The notes below the pieces were generated by a model. It searched no databases, was not told the DNA's origin, and was given only the letters and a program-made list of their open reading frames with translations. Positions 1 to 8,235 of a DNA stretch of 64,000 bases are shown here, piece after piece. The stretch's first letter is position 1, and each line of letters begins with the position of its first letter. This DNA comes from an uncultured Clostridium sp. (GTDB lineage Bacteria; Bacillota; Clostridia; Lachnospirales; Lachnospiraceae): assembly GCA_900547035.1 (NCBI GenBank), contig URFM01000006.1, forward strand, positions 42,637 to 106,636, in the 5' to 3' direction. Made by a program: the position numbers and the translations under genes.

Positions 1-20
1 TTGCACTTCGCTACATACTA

Positions 21-52
21 AATCCCCTTCCGTTTGCGGGAGGGGATTTTTT
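21..52 (+). terminator. Rho-independent terminator
   Basis: A 12-bp inverted repeat (AATCCCCTTCCG with a near-perfect partner after a TTTG loop) is followed by a run of T. It would end a plus-strand gene lying left of the window and isolates the next gene, at 118. Confidence 0.8.
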
Positions 53-117
53 GCATCCTTTTATTTTTATGCCTGTAAGGCCTTAACCATCATCTTTTCA
101 GGAGGCATCGTTATATC

Positions 118-834
118 ATGAAAAAACCTGTCATTGGCGTCACCCCTTCTCATGAGCCGGACAGCAGCGAAATCAATGTCCGTTTTTCCTACCTGGACGC
201 TGTAGCTGCAGGAGGCGGCATTCCCCTGGTCTTTCCGCTGAAGCTGGAACAGGAGGATATTCTCCGTCTGGCTTCCCTGTGCGACGGCTTTCTTTTTACC
301 GGCGGGCCGGATGTACACCCCTTCCGCTTTGGGGAGGACACCCATGAAAAATGCGGTAATGTATCTCTTTACCGGGATTCCCTCGAACTGGCGCTGCTGA
401 AAATTGCCATGGAGCAGAAAAAGCCCATTCTTGGCATCTGCCGGGGCATTCAGCTGATTAACGTAGGACTGGGAGGGGACCTCTATCAGGATCTCCCCTC
501 CCAGTATCACCCGGACTTTCCCATTGCCCACCATCAGCCATTTCACTATACCACCTTTTCCCATCAGGTGGATATCGTTCCCGGCACCAGGCTGTCCCAG
601 CTGGCGGACGGCGCTTCCTCCATCCCGGTGAACAGCATGCACCACCAGGCCATCCGCCGCGTGGCTCCCTCCCTGAAGGTTTCCGCTTATTCCAGGGACC
701 ATCTGGTGGAGGCGGTGGAACTGCCGGATTATCCTTATCTGCTGGCTGTACAGTGGCATCCGGAATTTCTCTGGCAGCAGGAGAAGACCTCCCGCTTGCT
801 TTTCTCCAGTCTTGCTCAGGCCTGCCTCCTTTAA
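118..834 (+). CDS. Gamma-glutamyl-gamma-aminobutyrate hydrolase family protein (peptidase C26)
   Basis: Class-I glutamine-amidotransferase-fold hydrolase of the PuuD type, 238 residues, the usual size. The nucleophile elbow GICRG lies near residue 107, and the C-terminal AVQWHPEF block supplies the catalytic His/Glu. The FTGGPDVHP stretch near residue 61 is typical of the family. Known members hydrolyse gamma-glutamyl amides such as gamma-glutamyl-GABA in the cytoplasm. No other polyamine-degradation gene is nearby, so the true substrate is open. An AGGAGG sits about 12 bases before the ATG, a rather long spacing. The gene is convergent with the anti-sigma gene and appears monocistronic. Confidence 0.85.
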   Translation: MKKPVIGVTPSHEPDSSEINVRFSYLDAVAAGGGIPLVFPLKLEQEDILRLASLCDGFLFTGGPDVHPFRFGEDTHEKCGNVSLYRDSLELALLKIAMEQKKPILGICRGIQLINVGLGGDLYQDLPSQYHPDFPIAHHQPFHYTTFSHQVDIVPGTRLSQLADGASSIPVNSMHHQAIRRVAPSLKVSAYSRDHLVEAVELPDYPYLLAVQWHPEFLWQQEKTSRLLFSSLAQACLL

Positions 835-847
835 GGGGGCAGCCACC

Positions 848-1642
848 CTACTGCCCGTTACCCCCGATAATCTCCTCAGCCATCTGAACCAGCTCCGCCG
901 GGGTGATGGTACTGTCAAATATCATCAGTCCATAGGAAATCTCATCCGCCTGCCAATTCAGGGACTGAATCTCACTGTCCTGCACTTCCGGGGAACCGTA
1001 GGAGATAATCAGCTCTCCCGCATCCATCTGGGCCTGCTCCTCCTCTGATACCTGATATTCCGGGGGGACAAAACGGTAATGCTCTTTGCTGTAAACCAGC
1101 CGGATTCCATTGTACTCAAAGGTTTCGTCTCCCACTCCATATCCTTCCGACTCCTGCATCTGCTCCATATCAATGGTCAGATCGGGCTGCCCCTCCTTTT
1201 GGTAAATCAAGTTCATCCCGGTCCATTCCTTTACAGCGTTTCCTTCCTCATCCTGGCCGGAAGCGTGAACCGGAAGGGCCGACTGGAAGGTATATCCATT
1301 GGAAAAGTTTTCCGGAATCTGCAGAGTCAGATTAAGCTCCTCTCCCATTTTCTGTGCTTCACTATATTGATTTACAGCCTCTTTCCAGCTGCTGTGGGAT
1401 TCAATTCCCACAATTCTCCCTGCCGCTATGGCCGTCACGCTTCCAACTACGCACACCGCTGCCGCTGTTACCAGCACTTTTTTCCAGCTCCATTTCTTCC
1501 TCATCCCTGTTTCCTCCTCTATCCTTCTATGAATCTTCCGGCAGGCCTGCTCCGTCTCTCCCTGAGAGACCTTTATCTCTCCTGCCCTCTCCTTCAACGC
1601 ACCGCGAATCTGCTCGTCCCAAAACCGTTCCTGTCTGCTCAC
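848..1642 (-). CDS. Anti-sigma factor-like membrane protein (DUF4367-like C-terminus)
   Basis: 264 residues with a cytoplasmic N-terminus of about 50 residues, one hydrophobic segment near residues 56-75, and an extracytoplasmic domain. The C-terminus (LNWQADEISYGLMIF, then ELVQMAEEII) resembles DUF4367 domains of Firmicutes anti-sigma factors. Its start overlaps the stop of the upstream ECF sigma gene by four bases (ATGA), the standard arrangement for a sigma/anti-sigma pair. I infer that it holds the sigma factor at the membrane and senses an envelope signal. The signal and regulon cannot be read from the sequence. Confidence 0.7.
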   Translation of the reverse strand: MSRQERFWDEQIRGALKERAGEIKVSQGETEQACRKIHRRIEEETGMRKKWSWKKVLVTAAAVCVVGSVTAIAAGRIVGIESHSSWKEAVNQYSEAQKMGEELNLTLQIPENFSNGYTFQSALPVHASGQDEEGNAVKEWTGMNLIYQKEGQPDLTIDMEQMQESEGYGVGDETFEYNGIRLVYSKEHYRFVPPEYQVSEEEQAQMDAGELIISYGSPEVQDSEIQSLNWQADEISYGLMIFDSTITPAELVQMAEEIIGGNGQ

Positions 1643-2205
1643 AGCAATGCCTCCTTCCCAAATCCGTCGCTGTTCTCCTTCAGGAGCAGCCGCAGCCGGC
1701 TCCTGGCCGTATGCAGCCGCGATTTTACTGTTCCTTCCAGACAGCCGCAGACCTTGGCAATTTCCTTTGTTCCCATACCGTTGAAATAGTAGAGCACCAG
1801 CGCCGTTCTCTGTTTGGGCGGCAATTCACGGATAGCCTGATACAGCTGCCTGTTCCTGGAATCCTGAATGACCGTTTCCAGCACGGACGGCGACTGTGGT
1901 TCCTGCTCTCCAAAGATTTCCTCCGCCGGCTGCTCTCTCCTGGATTTTCTGCACACCCTCCAGGCTTCTCTGGTAAGGGTCTTAAAAAGCCACCGTTCAA
2001 AGCAGGCCGGTTCCTGTATCTTTTTGCGGTTTAAATAGCAGATTACAAAGGTTTCCTGCACAATGTCCTGACTGTCGGCTTCATTTCCGGAAATCAGATA
2101 CGCCATGCGAAGAGTTTTTTCATAATAATACCTTACCAGCTGGTCAAAGGCCTCCTGGTCCCCTTCCTTCATGCGGCGGACCAGCTCCTCTGTCTCTCTC
2201 TCCAA
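1639..2205 (-). CDS. ECF-family RNA polymerase sigma factor
   Basis: 188 residues with a sigma-70 region 2 (DQLVRYYYEKTLRMAY, then SQDIVQETF) in the first 75 residues and a region 4 helix-turn-helix (ELPPKQRTALVLYYFNGM, then GTVKSRLHTARSRL) near residues 125-170. No region 3 is present, as expected for an ECF factor. The start is a TTG placed 7 bases after a strong AAAGGAGG; no better ATG exists. It is followed by its anti-sigma gene with an ATGA overlap. The leader immediately upstream of the ribosome site is the hairpin repeat array at 2233-2420. Confidence 0.9.
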   Translation of the reverse strand: MERETEELVRRMKEGDQEAFDQLVRYYYEKTLRMAYLISGNEADSQDIVQETFVICYLNRKKIQEPACFERWLFKTLTREAWRVCRKSRREQPAEEIFGEQEPQSPSVLETVIQDSRNRQLYQAIRELPPKQRTALVLYYFNGMGTKEIAKVCGCLEGTVKSRLHTARSRLRLLLKENSDGFGKEALL

Positions 2206-2232
2206 CGTTTTTCCTCCTTTCCGGTAATAAAA

Positions 2233-2420
2233 CCCATCCGGGTCCCCAGTAATACATGCCCTTTCGGGCGGGTGCGCTTTGCGCTATTCGGTATACCCAC
2301 TCGGGTACACCGTAATGCATGCCCTTTCGGGCGGGTGCGCTTTGCGCTATTCGGTATACCCATTCGGGTACCCCGTAATACATGCCCTCCGGGCGGGAGC
2401 GCTTCGCGCTATTCGGTATA
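2233..2420 (-). repeat. Three-unit tandem hairpin array in the sigma-factor leader
   Basis: Three tandem units of 63, 63 and 62 bp start at 2233, 2296 and 2359. Each holds three short hairpins in a row: a CCCG/GGGT-type stem (TACCC-loop-GGGTA in the better copies), GCCC-loop-GGGC, and GCGC-loop-GCGC. Stems are conserved while loops vary (ATCC, ACTC, ATTC; TTTC, TCC; TTT, TTC), which points to selection on folding. The array ends just before the Shine-Dalgarno site of the ECF sigma gene, so it is probably transcribed as its 5' leader. The rest of the 2206-2583 gap holds the AbiE operator. Confidence 0.85.
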
Positions 2421-2529
2421 CCTGCTATATAGAGGAGTCTTTCGGGGAAATGGTTCATTTTTTTGAATAGAAAAATGCAAAGTACCGGTGTTTTCCTGCC
2501 GATGCTTTGCACACAAAGTTTTTAAGGTA

Positions 2530-2572
2530 TTTACTTTCATGCTAATATCATTTATAATATTAGTATGAAAGT
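2530..2572 (+). promoter_or_regulatory. AbiEi operator/promoter: 16-bp inverted repeat
   Basis: Two 16-bp arms (2533-2548 and 2557-2572; ACTTTCATGCTAATAT and its complement with one mismatch) flank an 8-bp spacer. The palindrome overlaps a plausible promoter, TTTACT at 2530 and TATAAT at 2553 with a 17-bp gap. AbiEi antitoxins are known to repress their own promoter by binding inverted repeats. That this is the operator is inferred from position. Confidence 0.7.
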
Positions 2573-2583
2573 TAGGTGAGAAA

Positions 2584-3177
2584 ATGAATCAATACAAACA
2601 ACTGGACCATCTTCTGGAAAGCCAAAATGGGCTGCTGCGCACGGAGCAAGCTATGTCTGCCGGAATTACAAAGCCTGTTTTTTATAATTATGTGCATTCC
2701 AAGGAGTTGGAACGCGTGGCACATGGAATATATCTTTCCAAAGATGCCTGGGTAGATTCCATGTATCTGCTGCATCTTCGATTCTCACATGCTGTGTTTT
2801 CCCATGAAACGGCGCTGTTCTTCCATGACCTGACAGACCGTGAGCCACTGCAATATACGGTCACTGTAAAAACCGGATATAATCCAACTAATCTGAAAGA
2901 AGAAGGAGTGCAGGTTTTTACCATCAAGGTGGAATTGCATGAGGTTGGTTTAACAACATTGCAAACTCCTTTTGGTCATGATGTTCCGGTTTACAATATG
3001 GAACGAACCATTTGCGACCTGCTTCGGAGCCGCAGCCGCATCGAGAAACAAGCTATTCGGGACGCACTGAGAATCTATGCCAGCCGACGAAACAAAAATT
3101 TACGGACACTGATGCGCTATGCAGAGTTGTTCCGGGTTGAGAAAATTTTACGACCGTATTTGGAGGTGCTTTTATGA
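2584..3177 (+). CDS. AbiEi-like type IV antitoxin / transcriptional regulator
   Basis: 197 residues. An N-terminal winged-helix of the AbiEi_4 type (residues about 1-55, ending in the motif HGIYLSKDA) is followed by the conserved antitoxin C-domain with the block VYNMERTICDLLRSRS near residue 138. Family members neutralise the AbiEii nucleotidyltransferase without binding it, and autorepress the operon. AGGTGAGAAA precedes the ATG. The stop overlaps the start of the toxin gene by four bases. The pair is AT-richer than the flanking housekeeping genes, consistent with acquisition. Confidence 0.85.
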   Translation: MNQYKQLDHLLESQNGLLRTEQAMSAGITKPVFYNYVHSKELERVAHGIYLSKDAWVDSMYLLHLRFSHAVFSHETALFFHDLTDREPLQYTVTVKTGYNPTNLKEEGVQVFTIKVELHEVGLTTLQTPFGHDVPVYNMERTICDLLRSRSRIEKQAIRDALRIYASRRNKNLRTLMRYAELFRVEKILRPYLEVLL

Positions 3178-4016
3178 TTAAAACGGCAAAGCAGCTGAAA
3201 GATTTGATTCGCAACCTGTCCAGGAAAAATGCTGCGAATGCGCAAATTCTGATGCGAAATTACATGATGGAGCGGTTTCTGGAACGTATCTCCCTATCAA
3301 AGTATAAAGACAAATTTATCCTTAAAGGCGGTATGCTGGTAGCCGCAATGGTAGGCATGAATGTCCGCTCCACGATGGATATGGATGCGACCATCAAGGG
3401 TATCGACATCAATATAGATAATGCAAAAAAACTAATATCCGAAATTATTGCCGTTCCTCTTGATGACGGTGTTACTTTCCAGGTAAAAAACATCTCTGAA
3501 ATTATGGATGAAGCAGAATATCCAGGAGTTCGTGTTACAATGACAACTTTTTTTGATAATGTAAGAACGCCTTTGAAAATCGACATCTCTACCGGAGATA
3601 TAATTACTCCCGGAGAAGTGCAGTACAGCTTCAAACTCATGCTGGAAAATCGGTCAATTGATATTTTAGCCTATAATCTGGAAACTGTGCTGGCAGAAAA
3701 ATTGGAAACCATCATCACCAGAGCTACGGCCAATACGCGCATGAGAGATTTCTATGATATTTCCATTTTAGGGCAGATGTATGGAAATACTTTAAACCAA
3801 AAATTGCTCCACGATGCTTTATTGGCTACTGCACAAAAACGAGGAACGGAAAAGTATCTTATGGAAGCTATCGAAGTCTTTGATGAAGTGGGAAACAGCC
3901 CGCTCATGCAGAGTCTTTGGACAGCCTATCAAAAGAAATTTTCCTATGCCGCAGACTTATCCTGGAGTACCGTTATGGCAGCAGTTTGCGAGCTGTATTC
4001 TTCCTGTCAGAAGTAG
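3174..4016 (+). CDS. AbiEii/AbiGii-family nucleotidyltransferase toxin
   Basis: 280 residues, full family length. It carries the nucleotidyltransferase core K51-G52-G53 and the acidic pair D69-x-D71 (RSTMDMDATIKG), then the family blocks NLETVLAEKLETI and RMRDFYDI in the middle of the protein. Known AbiEii proteins are GTP-dependent nucleotidyltransferases that arrest growth and can abort phage infection. Translationally coupled to AbiEi. All recognisable motifs are intact, in contrast to the second copy at 35980. It is convergent with the glutaredoxin-like gene 28 bp away. Confidence 0.88.
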   Translation: MIKTAKQLKDLIRNLSRKNAANAQILMRNYMMERFLERISLSKYKDKFILKGGMLVAAMVGMNVRSTMDMDATIKGIDINIDNAKKLISEIIAVPLDDGVTFQVKNISEIMDEAEYPGVRVTMTTFFDNVRTPLKIDISTGDIITPGEVQYSFKLMLENRSIDILAYNLETVLAEKLETIITRATANTRMRDFYDISILGQMYGNTLNQKLLHDALLATAQKRGTEKYLMEAIEVFDEVGNSPLMQSLWTAYQKKFSYAADLSWSTVMAAVCELYSSCQK

Positions 4017-4044
4017 AATTTTTCTAAAAATCGTATACCATACC

Positions 4045-4302
4045 TTACCCCTCCAACACCTCCCCCAAATCCAACGTCTTCGTCCCGTCCTCCCGTATAA
4101 AGCAAGGAATACCCAGTGTCTCCGTTCCTCTAAAATTTTCGTACATCGGAGAGGTATCCCGCATCATCAGATACTCCCGTAAATCGCTGTGGCAAGACAG
4201 GATATCCTTATAAGTCACCTTAAATCCTGCCTCCACCAGCTTATTCACCGCGTAAATCGTATCCGGACAAAGATGGCTGCCCATCACCGTAATCTTTCTC
4301 AT
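4045..4302 (-). CDS. Glutaredoxin-like protein
   Basis: 85 residues. The N-terminal beta strand and active-site loop (MGSHLCPDT) match a thioredoxin-fold glutaredoxin, with a monothiol-like CPDT in place of CPxC. A cis-proline block (GIPCFIREDG) is near residue 65. The ATG at 4302 is preceded by GAGGAGAG; a longer reading would begin at 4332 but would bury the ribosome site. It probably acts in thiol redox or metal handling; the substrate is unknown. It follows the zinc-ribbon gene with only a short gap. Confidence 0.7.
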   Translation of the reverse strand: MRKITVMGSHLCPDTIYAVNKLVEAGFKVTYKDILSCHSDLREYLMMRDTSPMYENFRGTETLGIPCFIREDGTKTLDLGEVLEG

Positions 4303-4313
4303 ATCTCTCCTCC

Positions 4314-4700
4314 TCAAAACCGCTCCCCGCACTTTGGGCAGTATTCGAAATCCTCAAAGGTCTCGTAACCGCAGCGGCTGCAGTGCTTTTTCATCCTGCC
4401 GTAGGTCCCGCTTCCGTCGCCGCCCTGGACCAGGGTCAAATCCTCCGGTCGGATTTCCACATCCTGACCCGCCAGAATCTTCTGGCCCACTTCCTTTTCC
4501 AGGCTGTAAACCGCGCCGCAGCAGGTCATCCGCACGTAGAACTGCCGGTTCCATTTAAACAGAGGGATGAAAAAAAAGCTGAAATAGGTGTAGGTCATTA
4601 TCACCTCATACCGTCCATACCGCCCGCAGCAGCCGCAGATTACGGTTCTCACGTAGTCCAGGATTTTCCGTCCCTGGCTGATTCCTCCAATAAAAATCAC
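4314..4700 (-). CDS. Zinc-ribbon protein with central hydrophobic segment
   Basis: 128 residues. An N-terminal CGCC pair (residues 22-25) and a C-terminal CSRCG...CPKCG zinc ribbon (about residues 108-125) flank a short hydrophobic stretch (TYFSFFFIPLF) near residue 38. Similar small proteins are common in Lachnospiraceae and have no assigned function. AAAGGAGGAGA precedes the ATG. It lies between the oleate hydratase and glutaredoxin-like genes on the same strand. Confidence 0.65.
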   Translation of the reverse strand: MIFIGGISQGRKILDYVRTVICGCCGRYGRYEVIMTYTYFSFFFIPLFKWNRQFYVRMTCCGAVYSLEKEVGQKILAGQDVEIRPEDLTLVQGGDGSGTYGRMKKHCSRCGYETFEDFEYCPKCGERF

Positions 4701-4733
4701 AGGCTCTCCTCCTTTGTACCCGACATTCCTTCA

Positions 4734-6494
4734 TCAGGTCATAGCCTTTTTCAGCGCCCGGAGAATCACCTTCAGCCGCCGGTTGTAGGGAGTGACCGGA
4801 CAAATAGGCGTATTGACCCCCATAAGGGTGTAAACCGCCATGCGGGCCGAGCGCACGGAGTATTCCTCCGTAAATACCATGTCCTTAGGAATCTCCACAA
4901 ACTGGCCCACCAGGGCAAAATTCTTGGACCCGGCCGGAACCACCCTGGGACGGTCGGTGTAGCGCCTGGGTTCAAACTGGGCGTTTACCACCGGCATGTA
5001 GCAGGGAATCACATTAATCACGGTTTCCATCAGCTGAGCAATCTCCTCTTCGGAAATGTGCAGGTGATGGAGATATTCCAGCAGGATTTCCTGTCCCGTG
5101 CAGTCTCTCATCGGCTTCTTTACATAGTCCCCATCTGCCTGGATATAAAGCCCATATCCCCAAAAGCAGGTTACCTCCTGAGGCTGATTGGCAAAATGGG
5201 GCTGGGCCGCCACTACGCTGCTGAGCAGCCAGGCGGAATCCTTAAAGGTCATCAGAGCGCCGCTTCCGGGAATATTTCCGGTAAAATTCTCAATGGCTTT
5301 CAGCAGTTGGTCTCCCCGGCAGGTAACGGTAAAGCTCATCCAGGCCGTTTCATGAGGCTTTGAGAAAAAGCTCTCCGGATTACCCAGCTCCGAATGCTTA
5401 GCCGCCGCTTTAGACCAAAGTTTAGCGCTGATGAAAGGCTCCTCTTTCCTGGGAATCGCCGCATCAAAATCTCCCAGCATCGCTCCGTCTGTCATGGAGC
5501 CGCCCGTCATAATACAGATATCCCCTTCCTTCAGCTCCCGGATGTCATGGATATAACGAGCCTCTCCCTCCGCCTGTTCCCCATTGTCCCGTTTCAGGTA
5601 GAGAGCCTTTACCGTCAGACCCGGGCCGGGTGCAAAATCCAGGTCCGTCACCTGACAGTTTTTCTCAAAGCGGACTCCTGCCTGGCGCAGATACTCCTCC
5701 AGGGGACGGATTACGCTGTCATACTGGTTCAGAGGAGTTCTGGTCACTCCCTCCAGAGTCTCAATCCGACTGAACTCGAAAATCATCCGGTTCAGATAAC
5801 GGCGGAATTCAAAAGCGCTGCTCCATTTCTGGAAGGCAAAAGTGGTCTGCCACATATACCAGAAATTTGTAGTAAAGAAATGGGGCGTTTCCTTAAACCA
5901 GTCCTGAATGGTCAGATTGTCCAGCCGCTTCTCATCTGTCAGAAGAAGCTTCAGAAGGGCCAGACGGTCCTGATTGTCAAAGCCCATGGAGGATACATCC
6001 AAAATCGTTCCATCCCGGTTTACCAGTCTGGCTTTCGCATGGGTGGGATGGGCATGGTCGAAATTCAATATTTCCTCCGTAACGCTGCGGCCCGGGTTGG
6101 TAAGGGACGGAATGGAGGAGAAAAGTTCCCAGAAATTCTCATAGGTTTCCTCGTTCAGCATGCGGCCGCCCCGGCACACAAAACCGTTTCGGGAATCCCC
6201 GCTTCCGTCATTGCTTCCGCCCAGCACGCCCAAGCCTTCATAGATCGTAATATGGCTGCCGGGGAACTTGCAGTCCCGGACCAGATAAGCCGCCGCCGCC
6301 ATGGAAGCCAGACCGCCGCCGATGAGATAGGCCTGCCGGTCCCCATAGTCCCGGTTGTTCATCACCGCTTCTTCGATCGAGCGGATTCGGGAGGCTTCCT
6401 GCTGTTTCTGCTGGTCCCGCATCCGTTTTAATACTACGCCAGCGGCTGCTGCCGCCGCCGCCGCTGTAAGAATTTTTCCTGCTTTTCGTTTCAT
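4734..6494 (-). CDS. ohyA: Oleate hydratase (myosin-cross-reactive antigen family)
   Basis: 586 residues. FAD-dependent enzyme that adds water to the cis-9 double bond of oleate/linoleate to give 10-hydroxy acids, detoxifying unsaturated fatty acids at the membrane. The dinucleotide-binding loop GGGLASMAAA begins near residue 59, followed by the family blocks GGSNDGSGDSRNGF and RGGRMLNEETYENFWELF. The C-terminal FALVGQFVEIPKDMVFTEEYS block is also typical. Before the FAD domain there is an extra alanine-rich hydrophobic segment (about residues 8-22) flanked by basic residues, which could anchor the protein to the membrane; most family members lack it. Confidence 0.93.
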   Translation of the reverse strand: MKRKAGKILTAAAAAAAAGVVLKRMRDQQKQQEASRIRSIEEAVMNNRDYGDRQAYLIGGGLASMAAAAYLVRDCKFPGSHITIYEGLGVLGGSNDGSGDSRNGFVCRGGRMLNEETYENFWELFSSIPSLTNPGRSVTEEILNFDHAHPTHAKARLVNRDGTILDVSSMGFDNQDRLALLKLLLTDEKRLDNLTIQDWFKETPHFFTTNFWYMWQTTFAFQKWSSAFEFRRYLNRMIFEFSRIETLEGVTRTPLNQYDSVIRPLEEYLRQAGVRFEKNCQVTDLDFAPGPGLTVKALYLKRDNGEQAEGEARYIHDIRELKEGDICIMTGGSMTDGAMLGDFDAAIPRKEEPFISAKLWSKAAAKHSELGNPESFFSKPHETAWMSFTVTCRGDQLLKAIENFTGNIPGSGALMTFKDSAWLLSSVVAAQPHFANQPQEVTCFWGYGLYIQADGDYVKKPMRDCTGQEILLEYLHHLHISEEEIAQLMETVINVIPCYMPVVNAQFEPRRYTDRPRVVPAGSKNFALVGQFVEIPKDMVFTEEYSVRSARMAVYTLMGVNTPICPVTPYNRRLKVILRALKKAMT

Positions 6495-6564
6495 CCTGCC
6501 GCTTCCTTTCCGGACATGTTCTGATATGCCCCTTCTTCAAAAGTATTTCCAGCTTCCGGCCCTT

Positions 6565-7437
6565 TCAGCCGCTCAGAGCTGAAAAATAATCCGACAATGC
6601 CCCAAACTGCTCCAGGGTCAGGGCTTCTCCACGAACCGTCGCTCCCAATCCCAGGCTCCCGATGGCCTGCCCAATCTGCTCCTTTGTATAGGAAAGCTCC
6701 GGGCTGTTGTTCAGACTGTTCTGCAGGGTTTTCCGCCGCTGGTTAAAGGAAGCGCGGATGAGCCGGAACATCAGCTTCTCATCCTTCACCTTTACCGGCG
6801 GCTCCTTGTGTCTCGTCAGCCGGATTACGGCGGAACCAACATTGGGACGGGGGATAAAACAATTGGGAGGCACATTGGCCACAATATAAGGGCTGGCATA
6901 GTACTGGACCGCCAGTGACAGGGCTCCGTAGTCTTTGGAACCGGGACCTGCCTGCATCCGGTCCGCCACCTCCTTTTGCACCATCACCGTAATATTGTCA
7001 ACCGGGACCTGCTGTTCAAACAGGCTCATGATAATCGGCGTTGTAATATAGTAGGGGAGGTTTGCCACCACCTTGATGGGCCTTCCCTGGTTGTACTCCT
7101 TTGCCAGGCCTTCCATGTCCACCTTGAGGATGTCCTCATTGATTACCGTCACATTGGGATAATCTTTTAGGGTTTCCTCCAGAATGGGGATTAAGTTGGA
7201 GTCAATCTCCACCGCCACCACCTGGCGGGCATTTTCCGCCAGATACTGGGTCAACGTCCCAATGCCTGGGCCGATTTCCAGTACGCAGTCATCCTTCGAG
7301 ATCTGGGCCGCCGCGATAATCTTGTCCAGCACATGGGGATCAATGAGGAAATTCTGGCCGAATTTTTTCTGGAAGGCGAACTGGTATTTCTGGATCACCT
7401 GAATCGTTTCCTTTGGATTGCTTAATTTATGTTTCAT
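6565..7437 (-). CDS. rsmA: 16S rRNA (adenine1518/1519-N6)-dimethyltransferase
   Basis: 290 residues, normal length. SAM-binding motif LEIGPGIGTLTQ near residues 53-64, catalytic NLPYY near residue 125, and the N-terminal KKFGQNFL block. It dimethylates two adenines in helix 45 during 30S maturation; loss gives kasugamycin resistance. GGAGGAGAAA precedes the ATG. It follows tatD on the same strand with a 13-bp gap, and the two are probably co-transcribed, an arrangement common in Firmicutes. Confidence 0.97.
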   Translation of the reverse strand: MKHKLSNPKETIQVIQKYQFAFQKKFGQNFLIDPHVLDKIIAAAQISKDDCVLEIGPGIGTLTQYLAENARQVVAVEIDSNLIPILEETLKDYPNVTVINEDILKVDMEGLAKEYNQGRPIKVVANLPYYITTPIIMSLFEQQVPVDNITVMVQKEVADRMQAGPGSKDYGALSLAVQYYASPYIVANVPPNCFIPRPNVGSAVIRLTRHKEPPVKVKDEKLMFRLIRASFNQRRKTLQNSLNNSPELSYTKEQIGQAIGSLGLGATVRGEALTLEQFGALSDYFSALSG

Positions 7438-7450
7438 TTTCTCCTCCCTC

Positions 7451-8233
7451 TCAGTCAGCGGTCCGGGGAATACGATACAGTTTCAAGGCATTCTCCCATG
7501 CCGCCTCCTCCACTTCCCCGGCAGTAATCCCTTTCAGCTGGGAAATCACCTCCACCACAAAAGGCAAATTCAGGGAGGAATTGCGTTTCCCCCGGTTAGG
7601 AACCGGAGCCAGGTAAGGGCAGTCCGTTTCCAGAACCAGCCGGTCCAGAGGCATATACTCCACCACTTCCTTCAGCTTCTTCGCATTCTTGAAGGTAACC
7701 ACGCCGCCGATTCCCAGATAGAAGCCCATATTCAGGTATTCTCTGGCCATCTCCTTAGAATAGGAAAAGCAGTGGATTACACCGCCCAGCTCCCCCGCCT
7801 TTTCCTCCTTCATAATATCCAATGTATCTTTCGCCCCATCACGGCTGTGGATTACCACCGGCAAATTCAGCTCCCTGGCCAGGTCCAACTGGCTGCGAAA
7901 CCATTTCTGCTGGGTCATATGGTCCGGCTCCTCCCAGTAATAGTCCAGACCAATCTCTCCCACCGCCACAATCCGGGGATGGCTCTTTAATGCCTGCCTC
8001 AGCCAGTCCAGTCCCTCCTGGGTCAACTGGGCCGTTTCGCTGGGATGGACTCCCAAACAGCCGTACATCCAGGGGTAGCGCCGCACCAGCTCCAGGGTGG
8101 TTTCGCAGCTTTTTAAGCTTGCTCCTATATTGGCCACCGCCCCGATTCCGGCAGCTGCCAGGCTGTCAAGCAACTCCCCCCGGTCCGGGTCAAAGGCCTC
8201 GTCGTCATAATGAGCATGAGTATCAAAAATCAT
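7451..8233 (-). CDS. tatD: TatD-family metal-dependent hydrolase
   Basis: 260 residues from the ATG at 8233, where the protein begins MIFDTHAHYDD. The HxH metal-binding motif is residues 5-7; VGEIGLDYYW, VIHSRDGAKDT and LETDCPYLAP supply the remaining metal ligands. TatD proteins are 3'-5' DNA exonucleases/deoxyribonucleases with roles in DNA repair. An upstream in-frame extension to 8326 overlaps the previous gene and lacks the family pattern, so I reject it. The previous gene stops two bases before this one starts. Confidence 0.93.
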   Translation of the reverse strand: MIFDTHAHYDDEAFDPDRGELLDSLAAAGIGAVANIGASLKSCETTLELVRRYPWMYGCLGVHPSETAQLTQEGLDWLRQALKSHPRIVAVGEIGLDYYWEEPDHMTQQKWFRSQLDLARELNLPVVIHSRDGAKDTLDIMKEEKAGELGGVIHCFSYSKEMAREYLNMGFYLGIGGVVTFKNAKKLKEVVEYMPLDRLVLETDCPYLAPVPNRGKRNSSLNLPFVVEVISQLKGITAGEVEEAAWENALKLYRIPRTAD

Positions 8234-8235
8234 CG

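Noticed and set aside
2233..2420. CRISPR array
   Set aside because: The units are contiguous with no unique spacers, and every unit contains several hairpins.
5394..6431. 345-codon plus-strand ORF opposite oleate hydratase
   Set aside because: It is the antisense shadow of a well-supported enzyme; no motifs and no ribosome site.
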